From Wenzhouxiangella sp. (GTDB lineage Bacteria; Pseudomonadota; Gammaproteobacteria; Xanthomonadales; Wenzhouxiangellaceae), in assembly GCA_007134485.1 (NCBI GenBank), contig SLKT01000099.1:1-64000 (forward strand): DNA of 64,000 bases, given 5' to 3'. This document shows, piece after piece, positions 1-9,919 of this stretch. The notes under the pieces were generated by a model. The model was not told the origin of the DNA and made no database searches. It worked only from the letters and a program-made list of their open reading frames with translations. How positions within the stretch are numbered: position 1 is the first letter of the stretch; each line of letters begins with the position of its first letter. A program made the position numbers and the translations under genes.

Positions 1-846
1 GCCATCTGCAACTGCGGTCAGCAAGCCCTGGGCCTGAACATATTCCATCACCTTGGGGAGATCGATTTTGTCTCTCGGGTCGGCCGCCCGGTTCAGCGCC
101 AGGGCGTCGGCTTCGATGACCCAGGTGCCCTGGCCGCGCAGGTCAACCACCAGCCACTCCATGCCATCCGGGGCCGCCTGTCCGTGCCATTCCGGCTGGA
201 AGCTGGCGCCCATCATGCCAATGGTCATCAGGTCATTGCTTTTTACCGAACCCGACGGTGCAGGCATTGAAGCCGCGTCGCGGTCGCTCTGCCCCATCAG
301 CACGACGACGGCCGGCGCGAACTCGTCATGGTAATAGCGCAGCGACAGCGACTCGATACCCTCTGCCGGAACCGGGTAGACCAGTCGGCCGCCCATACCT
401 TCTCCAATTCGACCAAGTATAAAATTGTCGTCCATGGCACCGTCGTCATCTTCGAACAGTACCCGACGGGTCACCAGTTCCCCGTTGACCAGCAGGTAGA
501 GCTGGCGTCGCACGGACGCGATCAGAATTTCCTCACGGTAGTCCAGATCGAACAGCAGGTCCGCCGGCATGCGGTTTTCAACCCGCGCATCCATGACAAG
601 CCAGTGCTGACCCGGCGGTGGTGCCTGGCCGGCATATCGATCCCGCAGCTCAATGCCGGTCACCCTGAAATGCAGCGCACGGTTACAGCCCTCGGCCGAC
701 AGACTGTGCGAGGAATCAAGCGCCAGATCAACCGCGTTCAGCCGCGCTGGCAGTTCACCAGCCTGGCTGGCGGACAGGCTCAAAATCAGCGCCAGAAGGA
801 TTAAGCCGATGGCATGGCAGTGTCGAAAGGATTGGTTGTTCAGCAT
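1..846 (-). CDS. Exported protein of unknown function (partial, runs off window start)
   Basis: The minus-strand frame is open from an ATG at 846 to the window edge (282 codons), so the C-terminus is missing. It is not in the ORF track because no stop is present. The start at 846 follows an AGGGA-type ribosome site; an in-frame ATG at 864 overlaps the stop of the upstream gene. The N-terminus (MLNNQSFRH, then LILLALILSLSASQA) is a clear signal peptide. Two segments have the look of small beta-sandwich modules (around residues 55-120, GQHWLVMDARVENRM, and again after residue 190, DGMEWLVVDLRG), comparable in pattern to DUF4352-like folds; that comparison is an inference. It is the last visible gene of an exported three-gene operon, 11 bp after the transglutaminase-like gene. 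The function is unknown. Confidence 0.8.
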   Translation of the reverse strand, partial: MLNNQSFRHCHAIGLILLALILSLSASQAGELPARLNAVDLALDSSHSLSAEGCNRALHFRVTGIELRDRYAGQAPPPGQHWLVMDARVENRMPADLLFDLDYREEILIASVRRQLYLLVNGELVTRRVLFEDDDGAMDDNFILGRIGEGMGGRLVYPVPAEGIESLSLRYYHDEFAPAVVVLMGQSDRDAASMPAPSGSVKSNDLMTIGMMGASFQPEWHGQAAPDGMEWLVVDLRGQGTWVIEADALALNRAADPRDKIDLPKVMEYVQAQGLLTAVADG

Positions 847-857
847 GGATTTATTCC

Positions 858-3230
858 CTAGCATGGATCCGGGGCCAGATCGTTCACCCCCGCGCCACTG
901 AAATGGCCAATGACCTCGCCCAGGGCCAATTGGTAGACCAGAGACTCCGGAAACCAGCCAAGTAGCTCCAGGTACTCTTTGTACAACGCCCCCAGCCCCT
1001 TCTTGACCAACACCTTGGCACCCTCGCGCATGATGCAGCATTGCATGGCCTCGGCAGGCCGGCCCGGCACCAGGCATTTCCAGACTGTGAGGATGAACGA
1101 GACCGCGGAGCGCGCGTTGTTGATCGCCTTCCACTGCGTAATTAAAGTCTCGACCAGGGACTGACCGCGACCGTGAGCACCAATGCCCAGGGTGGTCCCG
1201 GTGGCCGGGTCAATCCGCCACCAGGTCAGGTCCTCGACCCGATGTGGATCAGCCGGCAGCACGATCTGGTTGCCTGCAGCCAGCGCCTGGTTGAGGTAAG
1301 CCGCCGTATTCGGCGACACGGCTTCCAGTTGAACAACATTCAGGGGCTGCCATGGAGTCGTATCCAGGGCCTGGCCGAACGCCAGGCTGGCATTGATCAC
1401 GCGCCCTTCAGTGTCCAGCAACCTGGCTTCCAGGGCCGTGTCGATCACACCCTGGGTCAGCCGGACATGGCGCGCATCGGCACCACTGTCACCGATGACT
1501 TCCACTCGGTTGTCGATGATATCGAAGCCGAGGGTCAACACGGGTCCGTCCGCCGAACCATCCAGGCGTTCGAAGGTGGTAAGCAGATTCAGGCGCGTCA
1601 GGGCGATGCGATCCCCATATGGGCTTAGCGTGTGTCGCAGGGAGACCAGACTGACCAGGTCGGCCGGAGCGGGGTTCAGGGCTTCGATGGCCTTGCCGGT
1701 CAATTCCAGGCTGTCGCGACGCAAGGCATGCACCGCGCCCAGCATGGCACGGCGGTTGGCCAGGATATCGTGCAGGATATGACCCACCGCGTAGGCCGCT
1801 GGCCACCAACTGCTTTGGGCCATGATTTCGGTGGACGAAAACATGCCTAGCGCACGGGCCTCGCGAACAGCATCCGAAAACTCAAAATCCCGAGGCCGTT
1901 CTGCGCGCCGATGCGGACCGACCACGTCCATCAGGCTGCGCTCGAAGGTTTCGGCCTGCCGTCCAGGCGCATTGACAGTCAGGCGCAAAAATACCGCCGT
2001 CAATTCAGGTGTCGGGCGCGCTTCCTCGCCATGGCCCCGGCCCAACTGGCCCAGCAGGCCGCTGGCTTGCTCCATCAATTCAGCTTGCGCCAAGCGTCCG
2101 AGCTGGTCCACCACGCTGCCATCAATTCGGATGGCCTTTTGCACTACCGGCTTGCCGCCAATGGCCAGAAAGGGAACCCATTCATCCTCTTCCAGCAGCA
2201 GCCTGTTCATGCGGTCATGAATGTTGTCATAATCGTTGCCGTCGATCTGGCCCATCAGGGTGGTTTCCTCGGGCAGTCCGGACGGGTGCATTTCCAGCAC
2301 CAGGGGCTGCCCCGGCAAGTCCATTGCGGGCACTTCGTGGCTGAGCGCTGTTCGCTCCCTGAGGCGTCCACGCTCAAGGCGCTCGGCGACGACCTCGAAT
2401 GCCAGCACATGCATAGCCTCTGTCGGAAGATCCTCAGCCCAGAGAGTATCGAAATGCCCCTGGTGAAGGCGATTGTCTGGCTGAAGTGTGGGCAGCGATG
2501 GATCCAGATCGGTCCAGCCATGCCGGGTGCGTAACTGGACCCACCAGTGATCGGCCAGCGCGGCTTGTCGTTGACCGGTTTCTGCCGGGTCCGGCCCGGA
2601 CCAGTCAATCTGGGCGGCCAGTGCCTGGCTCTGTCGTTTGATTTCGCCGGAAAATTGCTCGCGCATGGCCAGAGCCTGCTGCTCCTGGGCCCGGGCGCGA
2701 TCGCCCAGTGTATTGGCATCGGTGCCCATCTGTCGGGCAAGCTCTCGGTAGATATCCTCCTTGTCAGCACTACTGACCGGCCGCGCTGGCGCACTGTCGG
2801 AATGGGGTAACGTCTCAAGTTGCGCAACAGCGTCCTGGTCCAGTGTGGCGTGGGCCAGGCGAACCTGGTGGCCGGCAGTCTCAAGCAGCTTCGCCAGCAG
2901 CAAGGCACGATCCAAATGACTGCCACCCAGTTCCATCAAGGTCCCGCGCGGCCCTTTTAGCGCGCCCTGGTAGGGCAACAATCGGGTCTGGTCACGAACC
3001 CAGGCGAACAGGTCATAGGGATCATCACCAATAAGAGCCTGGCGGGCGGCGACGTTAAACTGCTCGGTCGGCGCCTGATCCAGGGCGAAACTGACGGTGC
3101 GATAGAACTCATGCAGGTCGCGCTCGACGGCCTGGAAGCGATCAGCCGGATCAGCAAAGCAGGCATCAGCCGCGACCTGAAAACTGGCCATCATCAACAG
3201 CACGGCAACGGGTACTCGAAAACTAACCAT
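858..3230 (-). CDS. Exported transglutaminase-fold-like protein, probably catalytically degenerate
   Basis: 790 aa with a signal peptide (VAVLLMMASFQVAADA). Residues about 75-125 (FAWVRDQTRLLPYQG, then GGSHLDRALLLAKLLETAGH) have the layout of a transglutaminase-like core. About 120 residues later HWWVQLRTRHGWTDLDPSLP matches the family's His and Asp block. The position where the catalytic Cys normally sits (G-x-C-x-D-x-A-x-L-L) reads GGSHLDRALLL, so the nucleophile appears to be Ser. The remaining ~500 residues are unrecognised and probably beta-rich. The ATG lies 3 nt after the stop of the giant vWA gene, with AAGGAAG just upstream, so the two are co-transcribed and probably act together at the envelope. 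The domain call is moderate; the loss of activity is an inference. Confidence 0.8.
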   Translation of the reverse strand: MVSFRVPVAVLLMMASFQVAADACFADPADRFQAVERDLHEFYRTVSFALDQAPTEQFNVAARQALIGDDPYDLFAWVRDQTRLLPYQGALKGPRGTLMELGGSHLDRALLLAKLLETAGHQVRLAHATLDQDAVAQLETLPHSDSAPARPVSSADKEDIYRELARQMGTDANTLGDRARAQEQQALAMREQFSGEIKRQSQALAAQIDWSGPDPAETGQRQAALADHWWVQLRTRHGWTDLDPSLPTLQPDNRLHQGHFDTLWAEDLPTEAMHVLAFEVVAERLERGRLRERTALSHEVPAMDLPGQPLVLEMHPSGLPEETTLMGQIDGNDYDNIHDRMNRLLLEEDEWVPFLAIGGKPVVQKAIRIDGSVVDQLGRLAQAELMEQASGLLGQLGRGHGEEARPTPELTAVFLRLTVNAPGRQAETFERSLMDVVGPHRRAERPRDFEFSDAVREARALGMFSSTEIMAQSSWWPAAYAVGHILHDILANRRAMLGAVHALRRDSLELTGKAIEALNPAPADLVSLVSLRHTLSPYGDRIALTRLNLLTTFERLDGSADGPVLTLGFDIIDNRVEVIGDSGADARHVRLTQGVIDTALEARLLDTEGRVINASLAFGQALDTTPWQPLNVVQLEAVSPNTAAYLNQALAAGNQIVLPADPHRVEDLTWWRIDPATGTTLGIGAHGRGQSLVETLITQWKAINNARSAVSFILTVWKCLVPGRPAEAMQCCIMREGAKVLVKKGLGALYKEYLELLGWFPESLVYQLALGEVIGHFSGAGVNDLAPDPC

Positions 3231-3233
3231 GTC

Positions 3234-6200
3234 TCATCTTCCTTGTTGGGACAGCCCGATCTCCAGGACCTGCTCCGGCAGGATACGAATATCGCGACGT
3301 TGGTCACCGACACTGGTCTCGATGATCAGTTCGTAGTTGCCCGGGTCCAGCCTGACCCGCTCATGATCGACCCGACCACGGCCCACTTCGTTACCCGCTG
3401 CATCGACCACACGAAATTCAGCCGCCAGGGCCTGGGCCATTCCTTCAATCAACTGCTCGTCATCCTGACTGTCAAAATAGTATCCGCCGCCGGCTTTGGC
3501 GAAACGCTCGAACTCAGCCTGCAGGCCAATTTCATCGATATGGAAACCGACGATATTGAGGCGAACGTCAATGCCTGTATCAATCAAGTCGGCTACCGCT
3601 TGCTCGACGTCACCATCACAGGTCTCTTCGCCGTCGGTCAGCATGATGACCAGTCGCCGCTGATCCTCGAACCCCTTGAGATCATCGACAACGGCATTGA
3701 GCGAAGCCGCCAGCGGCGTGCGCGCCAGGTTGATTGCCTGGATGGCATCGATGGCACGGTATACATCGGCCTGATTGCCTGCGGCCGGCGCGACCAGCAG
3801 TTCGGTTTCGCAACTGTGCGGCTCGGTGTGACCATATGCCCGCAGCGCGATCGGTACCTGCTCCGGGACGCGCTCATCGAGCACCTCGCGCACGATCCGT
3901 TTGGCCACATCGATTCTGCGGCCGCCGGTCATGCGTCTTAGCATCGACCCGGATGCATCGAAAATGAGATGGACGACTCCAGCACCAATAACAGGCACAT
4001 CACCAGCCGTCACGGCCAGGTAGCCTGGTTTCGGCGGTGATTGCCAGGCGCTTTCGACATCAAGTCCAAAGCGCGTCGGCTGGCGCAGTTCACGCATGGC
4101 GGCTTCGAAACCGCGCACCAGATCAGTGCGTCCGATTGCGTAGCGATAGTTGCCGTTTCCGGCGTTGGCCCAGGATTTCATCAGGTTCTGGTACCAGCGA
4201 TTCTCCTTGATATCAACCCGGTTGCCATGATTGATTTCCAGGGCAAAGATACGTGGTCGGACACGTTCAAGATCGTTCCAGACAGCGAGATCTCTGCCTA
4301 ACACCTCGGCATCAGTAATCAGGAAGATCACATGCTCGCCATCGCGCCGTTCGAGCGCACGGCTGGCAGCAATCATTGCTGGCTCGGAATCGGAGGAGTT
4401 AAAAGCATTGTTGTAAATGGCCAGGGTGGCGGTGATTTCCGCAGGATATTCCGCCCAGTCATGAATCAGCATCGGGCCACCCAGCGGCATCAGGTTGGCC
4501 ACTTCCTTGCCCGGTTGAAGGCCCTGGGCAAAACGCCCAAGCGCCTGGTAAATGGCGGGCTGGTGAGCGGCGACGCTGCCGCTGCCATCCCACAGAAAAG
4601 CAATCGACCGGGGCGGCATTTCAACATCAAGGCGGTACTCGCCCGGTTCCAGGCCGAAGGCACTGGCGACCCGGCGACCATCCTGGCCACTGAACTCCAG
4701 TTCAATGCTGTCTCCGGCAGGCCCGATCAGCCTGGCACGCAGGCGGCCGGCCATGCTCTCGTCCAGGGTAAAGCGCAAGGTGTTGTCGCCTTCGGCCAGT
4801 TCGACGCGGTAGCTGCGCACATCACCCGGCTCGTCAAGTTCGGCTGTTATTCGACTGGACATCGGCATGGACAACGGCCTGGGGCTGTCCGGCGAACTGT
4901 TGCGATCCTCCACCGTGGCAATGGATTGGGCATCGGGCTCCCATGGACCGTGCTGGCCATCCATGCCCCAGTAGGCCAGCGCCGAGTAGCCACTACCCAG
5001 CGGGTCGGCCTCGTAGGCCCGGATATCGGCTGGAATGCGCCATAGGTTAGTGTCACCGGACTCCGGAACGGCGATCACCAGGCGCAGGTAGCGTACTTCC
5101 GGTGGCTGATCGGCAAATTCGAATTCAGCCTGCATCTGCTCACCACGCTCAAGGACCCAGTCGCCGTGATCAAGCCATGGCCCCAGCGGACTCTCGGTGC
5201 TGGTGTAAACCCGTACCTTGTCGATCAACTCGCCGTCATGGTCAGGACTGTCTTGCCAGACCAGCGTGTCCAGCCGCGCAACCCGATGCTGGAGGAAGCC
5301 AAAGGCTACATCGATACTGCGCCCGCGAATTCGCTGCCCACGATGGGCCTGAGTCCCGCCCCATGGAAAATCATCGGCAGTACCGCCTGCAGGGCGAGTG
5401 TATATCCAATGACCACCCAGCGGCTCGGCGAGCAGATTACGTTTTGCATCTGCCAGCGGGCCGGCAGGTTGACCGAGGACGCGAAACAGGCCCGTCCCCG
5501 TGGTCCGCTGTCCGCCCCAGGCGGAACGCGGGCGAACCTGCACGTACTGCGCGTGAACCGGGGTTGGCAGCGCGAAGAACTGTTCACCATCCCCGGCCTC
5601 CAGCGTGATGGTCTTGCCGTGTGGTAGGTCATCGGGTTGATTGCCCCAGCGAATCTCCACTTCGCGCCAGCGGTTGTTTATGTTGTGGCGTGAGCGCTGG
5701 TTAAAGACGAACGCGTGTAATTCGCCGCCCTCGCCGGCCAGTCGCAGCGGCGGTAGTGCCTCACCCATGTCGCGCCAGTCCATCGAACTGCCGCCGGCGG
5801 CCATGCCGTCGTTGAGGAACTGGAGGAAGACCCGCCTACCATCCCGGCCCCAGCGTTCAGCAGCCATTTCCCCGGTCAGCGGGTTCACGAATTGCGCTCC
5901 AAACGCGCCCCAGGCCAGGTCAACCAGGCCATGAAAGGGTTGGGCATTAGTTGAAGCCAACTCTGGACGCACCGGATCAATCCGGGGAACGATGCTCGCT
6001 GACGCGCTGGCCTGGCTATTGGCAGCGGCTGCAAACAGGGTCAGGGGCGCATCATCGGGCAGGTCCGGAGGTGCAACCAGTTCAAAATCAATGACCTTGC
6101 TTTCATCTGCACGAAGCACGACCGTTTCATCCAGGCCTTCCACGGTCCACCCGTGATGGGTGGCATGAACCTGGATAGGCAGTTCCAGCGACTCGTTTTC

Positions 6201-8576
6201 TTCATTGCGAATCTCGAACCGGGCACCGATACGCTGGGCAAGGGGCGTATAGGCGGCTATTCGGTCCGTCAACAGTGTCAGGCTGACCTGGACCGCGGCG
6301 TCGCTGGTGGCAACCAACGCCTCATCGTCAACCCGGAATTCCTGGTCCTGGCGGGCACGCAACTGCAGGTACCACTGGGTGCCACCTGGCAAGGTGGTGG
6401 CATAAGCGTCCTTATCGTCGAGCGCCGCCAGATTCAGGCTACTGCCATGGCCGTCAATGACCTGGTCTTGCCGGAATAAACGACGAGTGATGTGGATAAC
6501 GATGTCTCGATCTTCCTCAGTCACCGGCAAGGCCACGTATTCCAGGCGTGACCCGAGATCGCCCAGGGTCCTTTGATAGACACCATCACCTGGGAAGGGC
6601 AAAGCCAGCCAGGGTCGTGGATTGAACGGATGAGCGTCATGGCCGGACCAAGGGTGATCGAAATCAACCCGAAGTGCGTAATCGTCGCCAGGGTCGGCAC
6701 TGCCGGTCACCTTCAGGCGGTAGTCACCCTCGGGAACCACGCTGGTGAAGCGGGTGCGCTGTTCAATTTCCGGAGTGAGCAGAAGGCGCTGACTGCCCCA
6801 CCTGACTTCAAGTTGTGCACTGCCTCCGGCTGGAGGATCGAGATCAAAGACCAACCGATTGCGGCCTGGCGAGTACAGGTAGAAATGGTCCTCATCGCGT
6901 GGTGAATAGAAACTGCCACGCATGACCTGCCCAATTTGCATTGCATTGGCCGATTCGGGATCATCATTGGGTTCACGTTCCCGGCCGGGCTCAGGCTGGC
7001 CGAGTGCCGTGGTCACCAGACGGTAGCTGCTGTCTTCACCTTCCACGCGAACCCGGTAGTGTCCGGGCAACAGCCATTGACCATCCAGCAGCATCGCCCC
7101 ACTGTCGGTAGATCGCCGGCCGCGGCTGTCACTGGCCACTGCACCGCGCACACCCACCCGGTGCAGTTCCAGCCGGGTGATGTTCTCGCCATCGACTTCA
7201 ACCTGCCACAACTGCGGCTCCCCGCCCAGGTGCCAGTCGAACCAGGCTGAGCGACTGTCGCGCAGCCGGCCCTCAACAGACCGCTCGGAACGCAGTGGTG
7301 CCGCCCAGTGAATGGTGTCGTTCGGTTCAATGGCGCGCTGGTCCGGCAACGCCGGACCGGGGCGAAGGGTAATGCCGACACGGCCCGGTTCGGCCCGGCG
7401 AGCGAGTCCCACCCCCAGGCTATAGCTGCCGACGGGAAGCTGCATGTCGTGAAACAGGCCCTCACCGGTGCCGCTCCGGCAGACATTATCACTGCTGCCA
7501 GTCTCCGCCAGGCAGACCGAGGCGACCGTCGCCGCATCACCTGAAAGGTCGATGTTCAGGCTGCCGGCGGCCAGCGCGTCATCGACTGCAAAGCTCAGCC
7601 AGTGACGCTGGCGTGATTCAAGGGGTACTTCGAAAGCAATGCCCGGTTCAATCCAGGCAGCCTCGTCTCGCGAACCGGCGACATCCTGCTGGTGATCGTC
7701 AGGGATCTCGTCAGTCTCCTGGCCGTCCTGGTCGACCTGAATGCCAAAGCGCCCGATCTTCTGACCGTCTCTGCTGCGAACGCGCAAACGGCTGCCCACG
7801 GTCAAGGACTGGCGTGCCCAGACGTGCTGTAATGGCTGATCCTGGGCCAGGTCACCAAGTGGCTTGCCGTCGGCGTCAACAATCATCGCTTCAACATCAC
7901 TACCTAACTCCGACAGGACGGAAATTCGCCACAATTGACCATCTTCATCCAGGGCGAGATCGAAGTCATGTTCCTCGACATCGAGTTGAAAGAACCACTG
8001 GCGGCCCGGGTTGACCTGCAGCGATTCGTTATCTTCAGGGTTGACATTGCCGCGGATGGCAACGCGGCCGGATTCAGTAAAGCTGAGGCGGTAATCGCCG
8101 GTGCTACTTCGGCGTCCCAGGCGAACCAGGTGTTCGCCCGGTGGCACCAGCAGATCGCGCAGGACCCGCGATGGCCGACGCGAGGTGATTTCAACCGCAA
8201 CCAGCCCGGTCTCCTCACCCCGGGTCTCATCCGCCTGTACACCAAACTCCATGACTGCCGATTCGACCTCTTCAGCCGGCCACAACAGCTCAGCCAAAAT
8301 TTCCGAATCGGTTTCGCCCGTCAATTCGAGCGTCCACAAGCGATCTGACTCGGCATCATCGAGTACCCACAAGAAATGGTCGATATCACCGGGCGGCAGT
8401 TCACCGATCAACCGGGCCTGGCCGCGAAAGCTCTGGGCCTGATCAACCGTATCGTTGGGTTCACGCTCAAACAGGGTGCGCGGATACCCGAAACCGGACT
8501 CGACCAGGGCCAAGAGCAAAACCAAAAGGACCAGTGCGGGAATCTGGGATGCAGAAGCGGATTTTTTATGGCTCAT
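3234..8576 (-). CDS. Giant exported protein with PPC-like repeats and two vWA-like domains
   Basis: The ORF is listed from 8666, but the ATG at 8576 (MSHKKSASASQIPALVLLVLLLALVESGFG) begins a proper signal peptide and gives 1780 aa. The N-terminal half carries repeated EPND-type openings (EPNDTVDQAQ, EPNDTIHWAA, EPNDDPESANAM) followed by Gly/Asp-rich strands and D-x-D-H-F-type endings, the pattern of bacterial pre-peptidase C-terminal (PPC) domains. Near residue 1330 FLWDGSGSV starts a vWA-like domain. Near residue 1540 IFDASGSM, then LARTPL and TDGEE, form a complete MIDAS metal site of a second vWA domain. The last ~45 residues look like a small beta domain. A secreted adhesion or scaffold role is inferred. 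It is the first gene of the operon at the window start. Confidence 0.88.
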   Translation of the reverse strand: MSHKKSASASQIPALVLLVLLLALVESGFGYPRTLFEREPNDTVDQAQSFRGQARLIGELPPGDIDHFLWVLDDAESDRLWTLELTGETDSEILAELLWPAEEVESAVMEFGVQADETRGEETGLVAVEITSRRPSRVLRDLLVPPGEHLVRLGRRSSTGDYRLSFTESGRVAIRGNVNPEDNESLQVNPGRQWFFQLDVEEHDFDLALDEDGQLWRISVLSELGSDVEAMIVDADGKPLGDLAQDQPLQHVWARQSLTVGSRLRVRSRDGQKIGRFGIQVDQDGQETDEIPDDHQQDVAGSRDEAAWIEPGIAFEVPLESRQRHWLSFAVDDALAAGSLNIDLSGDAATVASVCLAETGSSDNVCRSGTGEGLFHDMQLPVGSYSLGVGLARRAEPGRVGITLRPGPALPDQRAIEPNDTIHWAAPLRSERSVEGRLRDSRSAWFDWHLGGEPQLWQVEVDGENITRLELHRVGVRGAVASDSRGRRSTDSGAMLLDGQWLLPGHYRVRVEGEDSSYRLVTTALGQPEPGREREPNDDPESANAMQIGQVMRGSFYSPRDEDHFYLYSPGRNRLVFDLDPPAGGSAQLEVRWGSQRLLLTPEIEQRTRFTSVVPEGDYRLKVTGSADPGDDYALRVDFDHPWSGHDAHPFNPRPWLALPFPGDGVYQRTLGDLGSRLEYVALPVTEEDRDIVIHITRRLFRQDQVIDGHGSSLNLAALDDKDAYATTLPGGTQWYLQLRARQDQEFRVDDEALVATSDAAVQVSLTLLTDRIAAYTPLAQRIGARFEIRNEENESLELPIQVHATHHGWTVEGLDETVVLRADESKVIDFELVAPPDLPDDAPLTLFAAAANSQASASASIVPRIDPVRPELASTNAQPFHGLVDLAWGAFGAQFVNPLTGEMAAERWGRDGRRVFLQFLNDGMAAGGSSMDWRDMGEALPPLRLAGEGGELHAFVFNQRSRHNINNRWREVEIRWGNQPDDLPHGKTITLEAGDGEQFFALPTPVHAQYVQVRPRSAWGGQRTTGTGLFRVLGQPAGPLADAKRNLLAEPLGGHWIYTRPAGGTADDFPWGGTQAHRGQRIRGRSIDVAFGFLQHRVARLDTLVWQDSPDHDGELIDKVRVYTSTESPLGPWLDHGDWVLERGEQMQAEFEFADQPPEVRYLRLVIAVPESGDTNLWRIPADIRAYEADPLGSGYSALAYWGMDGQHGPWEPDAQSIATVEDRNSSPDSPRPLSMPMSSRITAELDEPGDVRSYRVELAEGDNTLRFTLDESMAGRLRARLIGPAGDSIELEFSGQDGRRVASAFGLEPGEYRLDVEMPPRSIAFLWDGSGSVAAHQPAIYQALGRFAQGLQPGKEVANLMPLGGPMLIHDWAEYPAEITATLAIYNNAFNSSDSEPAMIAASRALERRDGEHVIFLITDAEVLGRDLAVWNDLERVRPRIFALEINHGNRVDIKENRWYQNLMKSWANAGNGNYRYAIGRTDLVRGFEAAMRELRQPTRFGLDVESAWQSPPKPGYLAVTAGDVPVIGAGVVHLIFDASGSMLRRMTGGRRIDVAKRIVREVLDERVPEQVPIALRAYGHTEPHSCETELLVAPAAGNQADVYRAIDAIQAINLARTPLAASLNAVVDDLKGFEDQRRLVIMLTDGEETCDGDVEQAVADLIDTGIDVRLNIVGFHIDEIGLQAEFERFAKAGGGYYFDSQDDEQLIEGMAQALAAEFRVVDAAGNEVGRGRVDHERVRLDPGNYELIIETSVGDQRRDIRILPEQVLEIGLSQQGR

Positions 8577-8873
8577 ATTTACCCAAACGTAATCGCGACT
8601 CGAATGAGGACAGTCTCCAATAGAAGCACATACACGGTCGGGCGGAGCCGCTTCAGTCTTACGCAATTGTCAATCCCAACGATACCTCAGAGCTGATACT
8701 GATCCTCACCGCGGTACCGGCAGCAGGTATTGGTTCGAGGTTCTCGATTCCACCATACAGCTCGACATCCGCCTCGGAGACGCACCCGATTCAACCAGAT
8801 GCATCGAGATCGCGGAGCCAAGGACAGGGTGGACCAGTAAGCAGATGTCCTCGGACTCGATCTAATTGCGTAA

Positions 8874-9088
8874 TACTTGGATGAGAGGCAATTTCTGCTG
8901 GCCACCACCACAGCCAGTGCCGATACCACTATTACCTACCAGGGCCAGCAACAGAACGACAGGGGCCAGTCGACGACAACGTTGATATGACGTTCGCGCT
9001 GTTCGATGCCGAGACCGGCGGAAGGCAGGTCGGTACGGGTCTGGCCTTTTTGGGGGACAGCGATGGAGACGTCCGTTATGTGCGATAA
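8874..9088 (+). pseudogene. Frameshifted remnant of an exported 'TYQGQL'-type protein
   Basis: Two overlapping frames read as one protein module. The first ends a signal peptide and begins the mature part (LLATTTASADTTITYQGQ, then QQNDRG). The second continues (PVDDNVDMTFALFDAETGG, RQVGTGLAF) to a TAA at 9086-9088. The join falls at the GACAGGGGCCAG stretch and needs one extra base. Proteins starting TITYQGQL...DMRFALFDA are common exported proteins in related bacteria (recalled, not searched). Only about 70 residues survive, without a good start codon, so this looks like a decayed fragment. The flanking 8577-8873 holds nothing else recognisable. Confidence 0.6.
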
Positions 9089-9131
9089 ATTCAGCCCGGT
9101 AGTCAATCAGTCGACATCTGGATAGAGCCTC

Positions 9132-9680
9132 ATGTCAAACCACAACCAGCGTGCATGCTTGCTGTTTTCCCTCAATCGCTTCTTGCGGTTGGTCGTTGTG
9201 TCCATGATGGCACTCGCGATGGCTGGGTGTAGCGGCGAACCTTCGGGAAGCGACAACAGCCAGGCCTCGGAGCAAGGTGCAGCGGCCTTGCCTGATGATG
9301 ATGCGACGGAGACCCCTGTACGTCCGGATAATCTGCCTGAACAAATGCCACTGCCCGACGACTACATTGTCATCGCCAGTCGTTCCTCGGTTGGTGCCAC
9401 TTATGGCAAGGACATCACGCTTGTTTTTGCCTTGCCCGGATCTGTAGACGAATGGGTCGAGGTTTACGAAACAGTGGTGCATTCCGAATTTGAATACATC
9501 GAACGAAGAGAGGATGAAGAAGGGAAACCATGGGCTTTCGCCACGCCGGAGTTTGAGCTTGTCAACTTGTATGTCACCAACAACCATGGACTCTTCGATG
9601 GTGGTGCCGTTCCGGATACGTCTGAGTATCCAGTGTTGCTGACACTTACCATGATTGAGAACGCCAGTACGATTCGCTGA
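9132..9680 (+). CDS. Small lipoprotein of unknown function
   Basis: 182 aa. The N-terminus (FLRLVVVSMMALAMAGC) is a lipoprotein signal with lipobox LAMAGC, so the protein is probably membrane-anchored through Cys33. A low-complexity Ser/Asp/Glu linker follows, then a ~110-residue acidic domain (PLPDDYIVIASRSSVGATYG) with no recognised motif. Its layout resembles the lipoprotein at 12952-13386: lipobox, low-complexity linker, then a domain beginning with a P-L-P element (MPLPDDYI here, FPLPTEAI there). The two may be distant paralogs. The gene stands alone between the remnant at 8.9 kb and the borosin operon, which ends head-on to it. Confidence 0.75.
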   Translation: MSNHNQRACLLFSLNRFLRLVVVSMMALAMAGCSGEPSGSDNSQASEQGAAALPDDDATETPVRPDNLPEQMPLPDDYIVIASRSSVGATYGKDITLVFALPGSVDEWVEVYETVVHSEFEYIERREDEEGKPWAFATPEFELVNLYVTNNHGLFDGGAVPDTSEYPVLLTLTMIENASTIR

Positions 9681-9919
9681 GCAGGCCATGGCCTGACAAT
9701 GGGGTCTCATCTACGGCTCTCGCGGATTTCTTGCTGCGCCGCCTTGACCTCTCTCGGCTCCATTCCGAGACCGCGTCCCAACTGCCGTGGGGATTAGGTG
9801 TGCAGTCGCAGTAGGTTGTCCCCACCCAGGCCCAGACGACTGATGGGTGTTTTTCCACCGATGCCACCATGGCGTCGGCGCGCTATAAGGGCGGGTTCCT
9901 CGTGTCAGCGTTGTGCCCG
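9681..9919. other. Intergenic region, no gene supported
   Basis: This gap separates the lipoprotein gene from the convergent borosin methyltransferase gene. It begins with a perfect 14-bp palindrome (CAGGCCATGGCCTG, 9682-9695) just past the lipoprotein stop. Short ORFs in several frames (for example 9711-9923 minus) have no credible start or composition. I see no tRNA-like or terminator-like U-tract structure. Confidence 0.5.

Noticed and set aside
328-804. 158-aa plus-strand ORF near the window start
   Set aside because: It is antisense to the partial exported protein gene 1-846, whose translation has a clear signal peptide and protein-like composition.
1911-2534. 207-aa plus-strand ORF
   Set aside because: It is antisense to the transglutaminase-like gene, with no start signal or recognisable motif.
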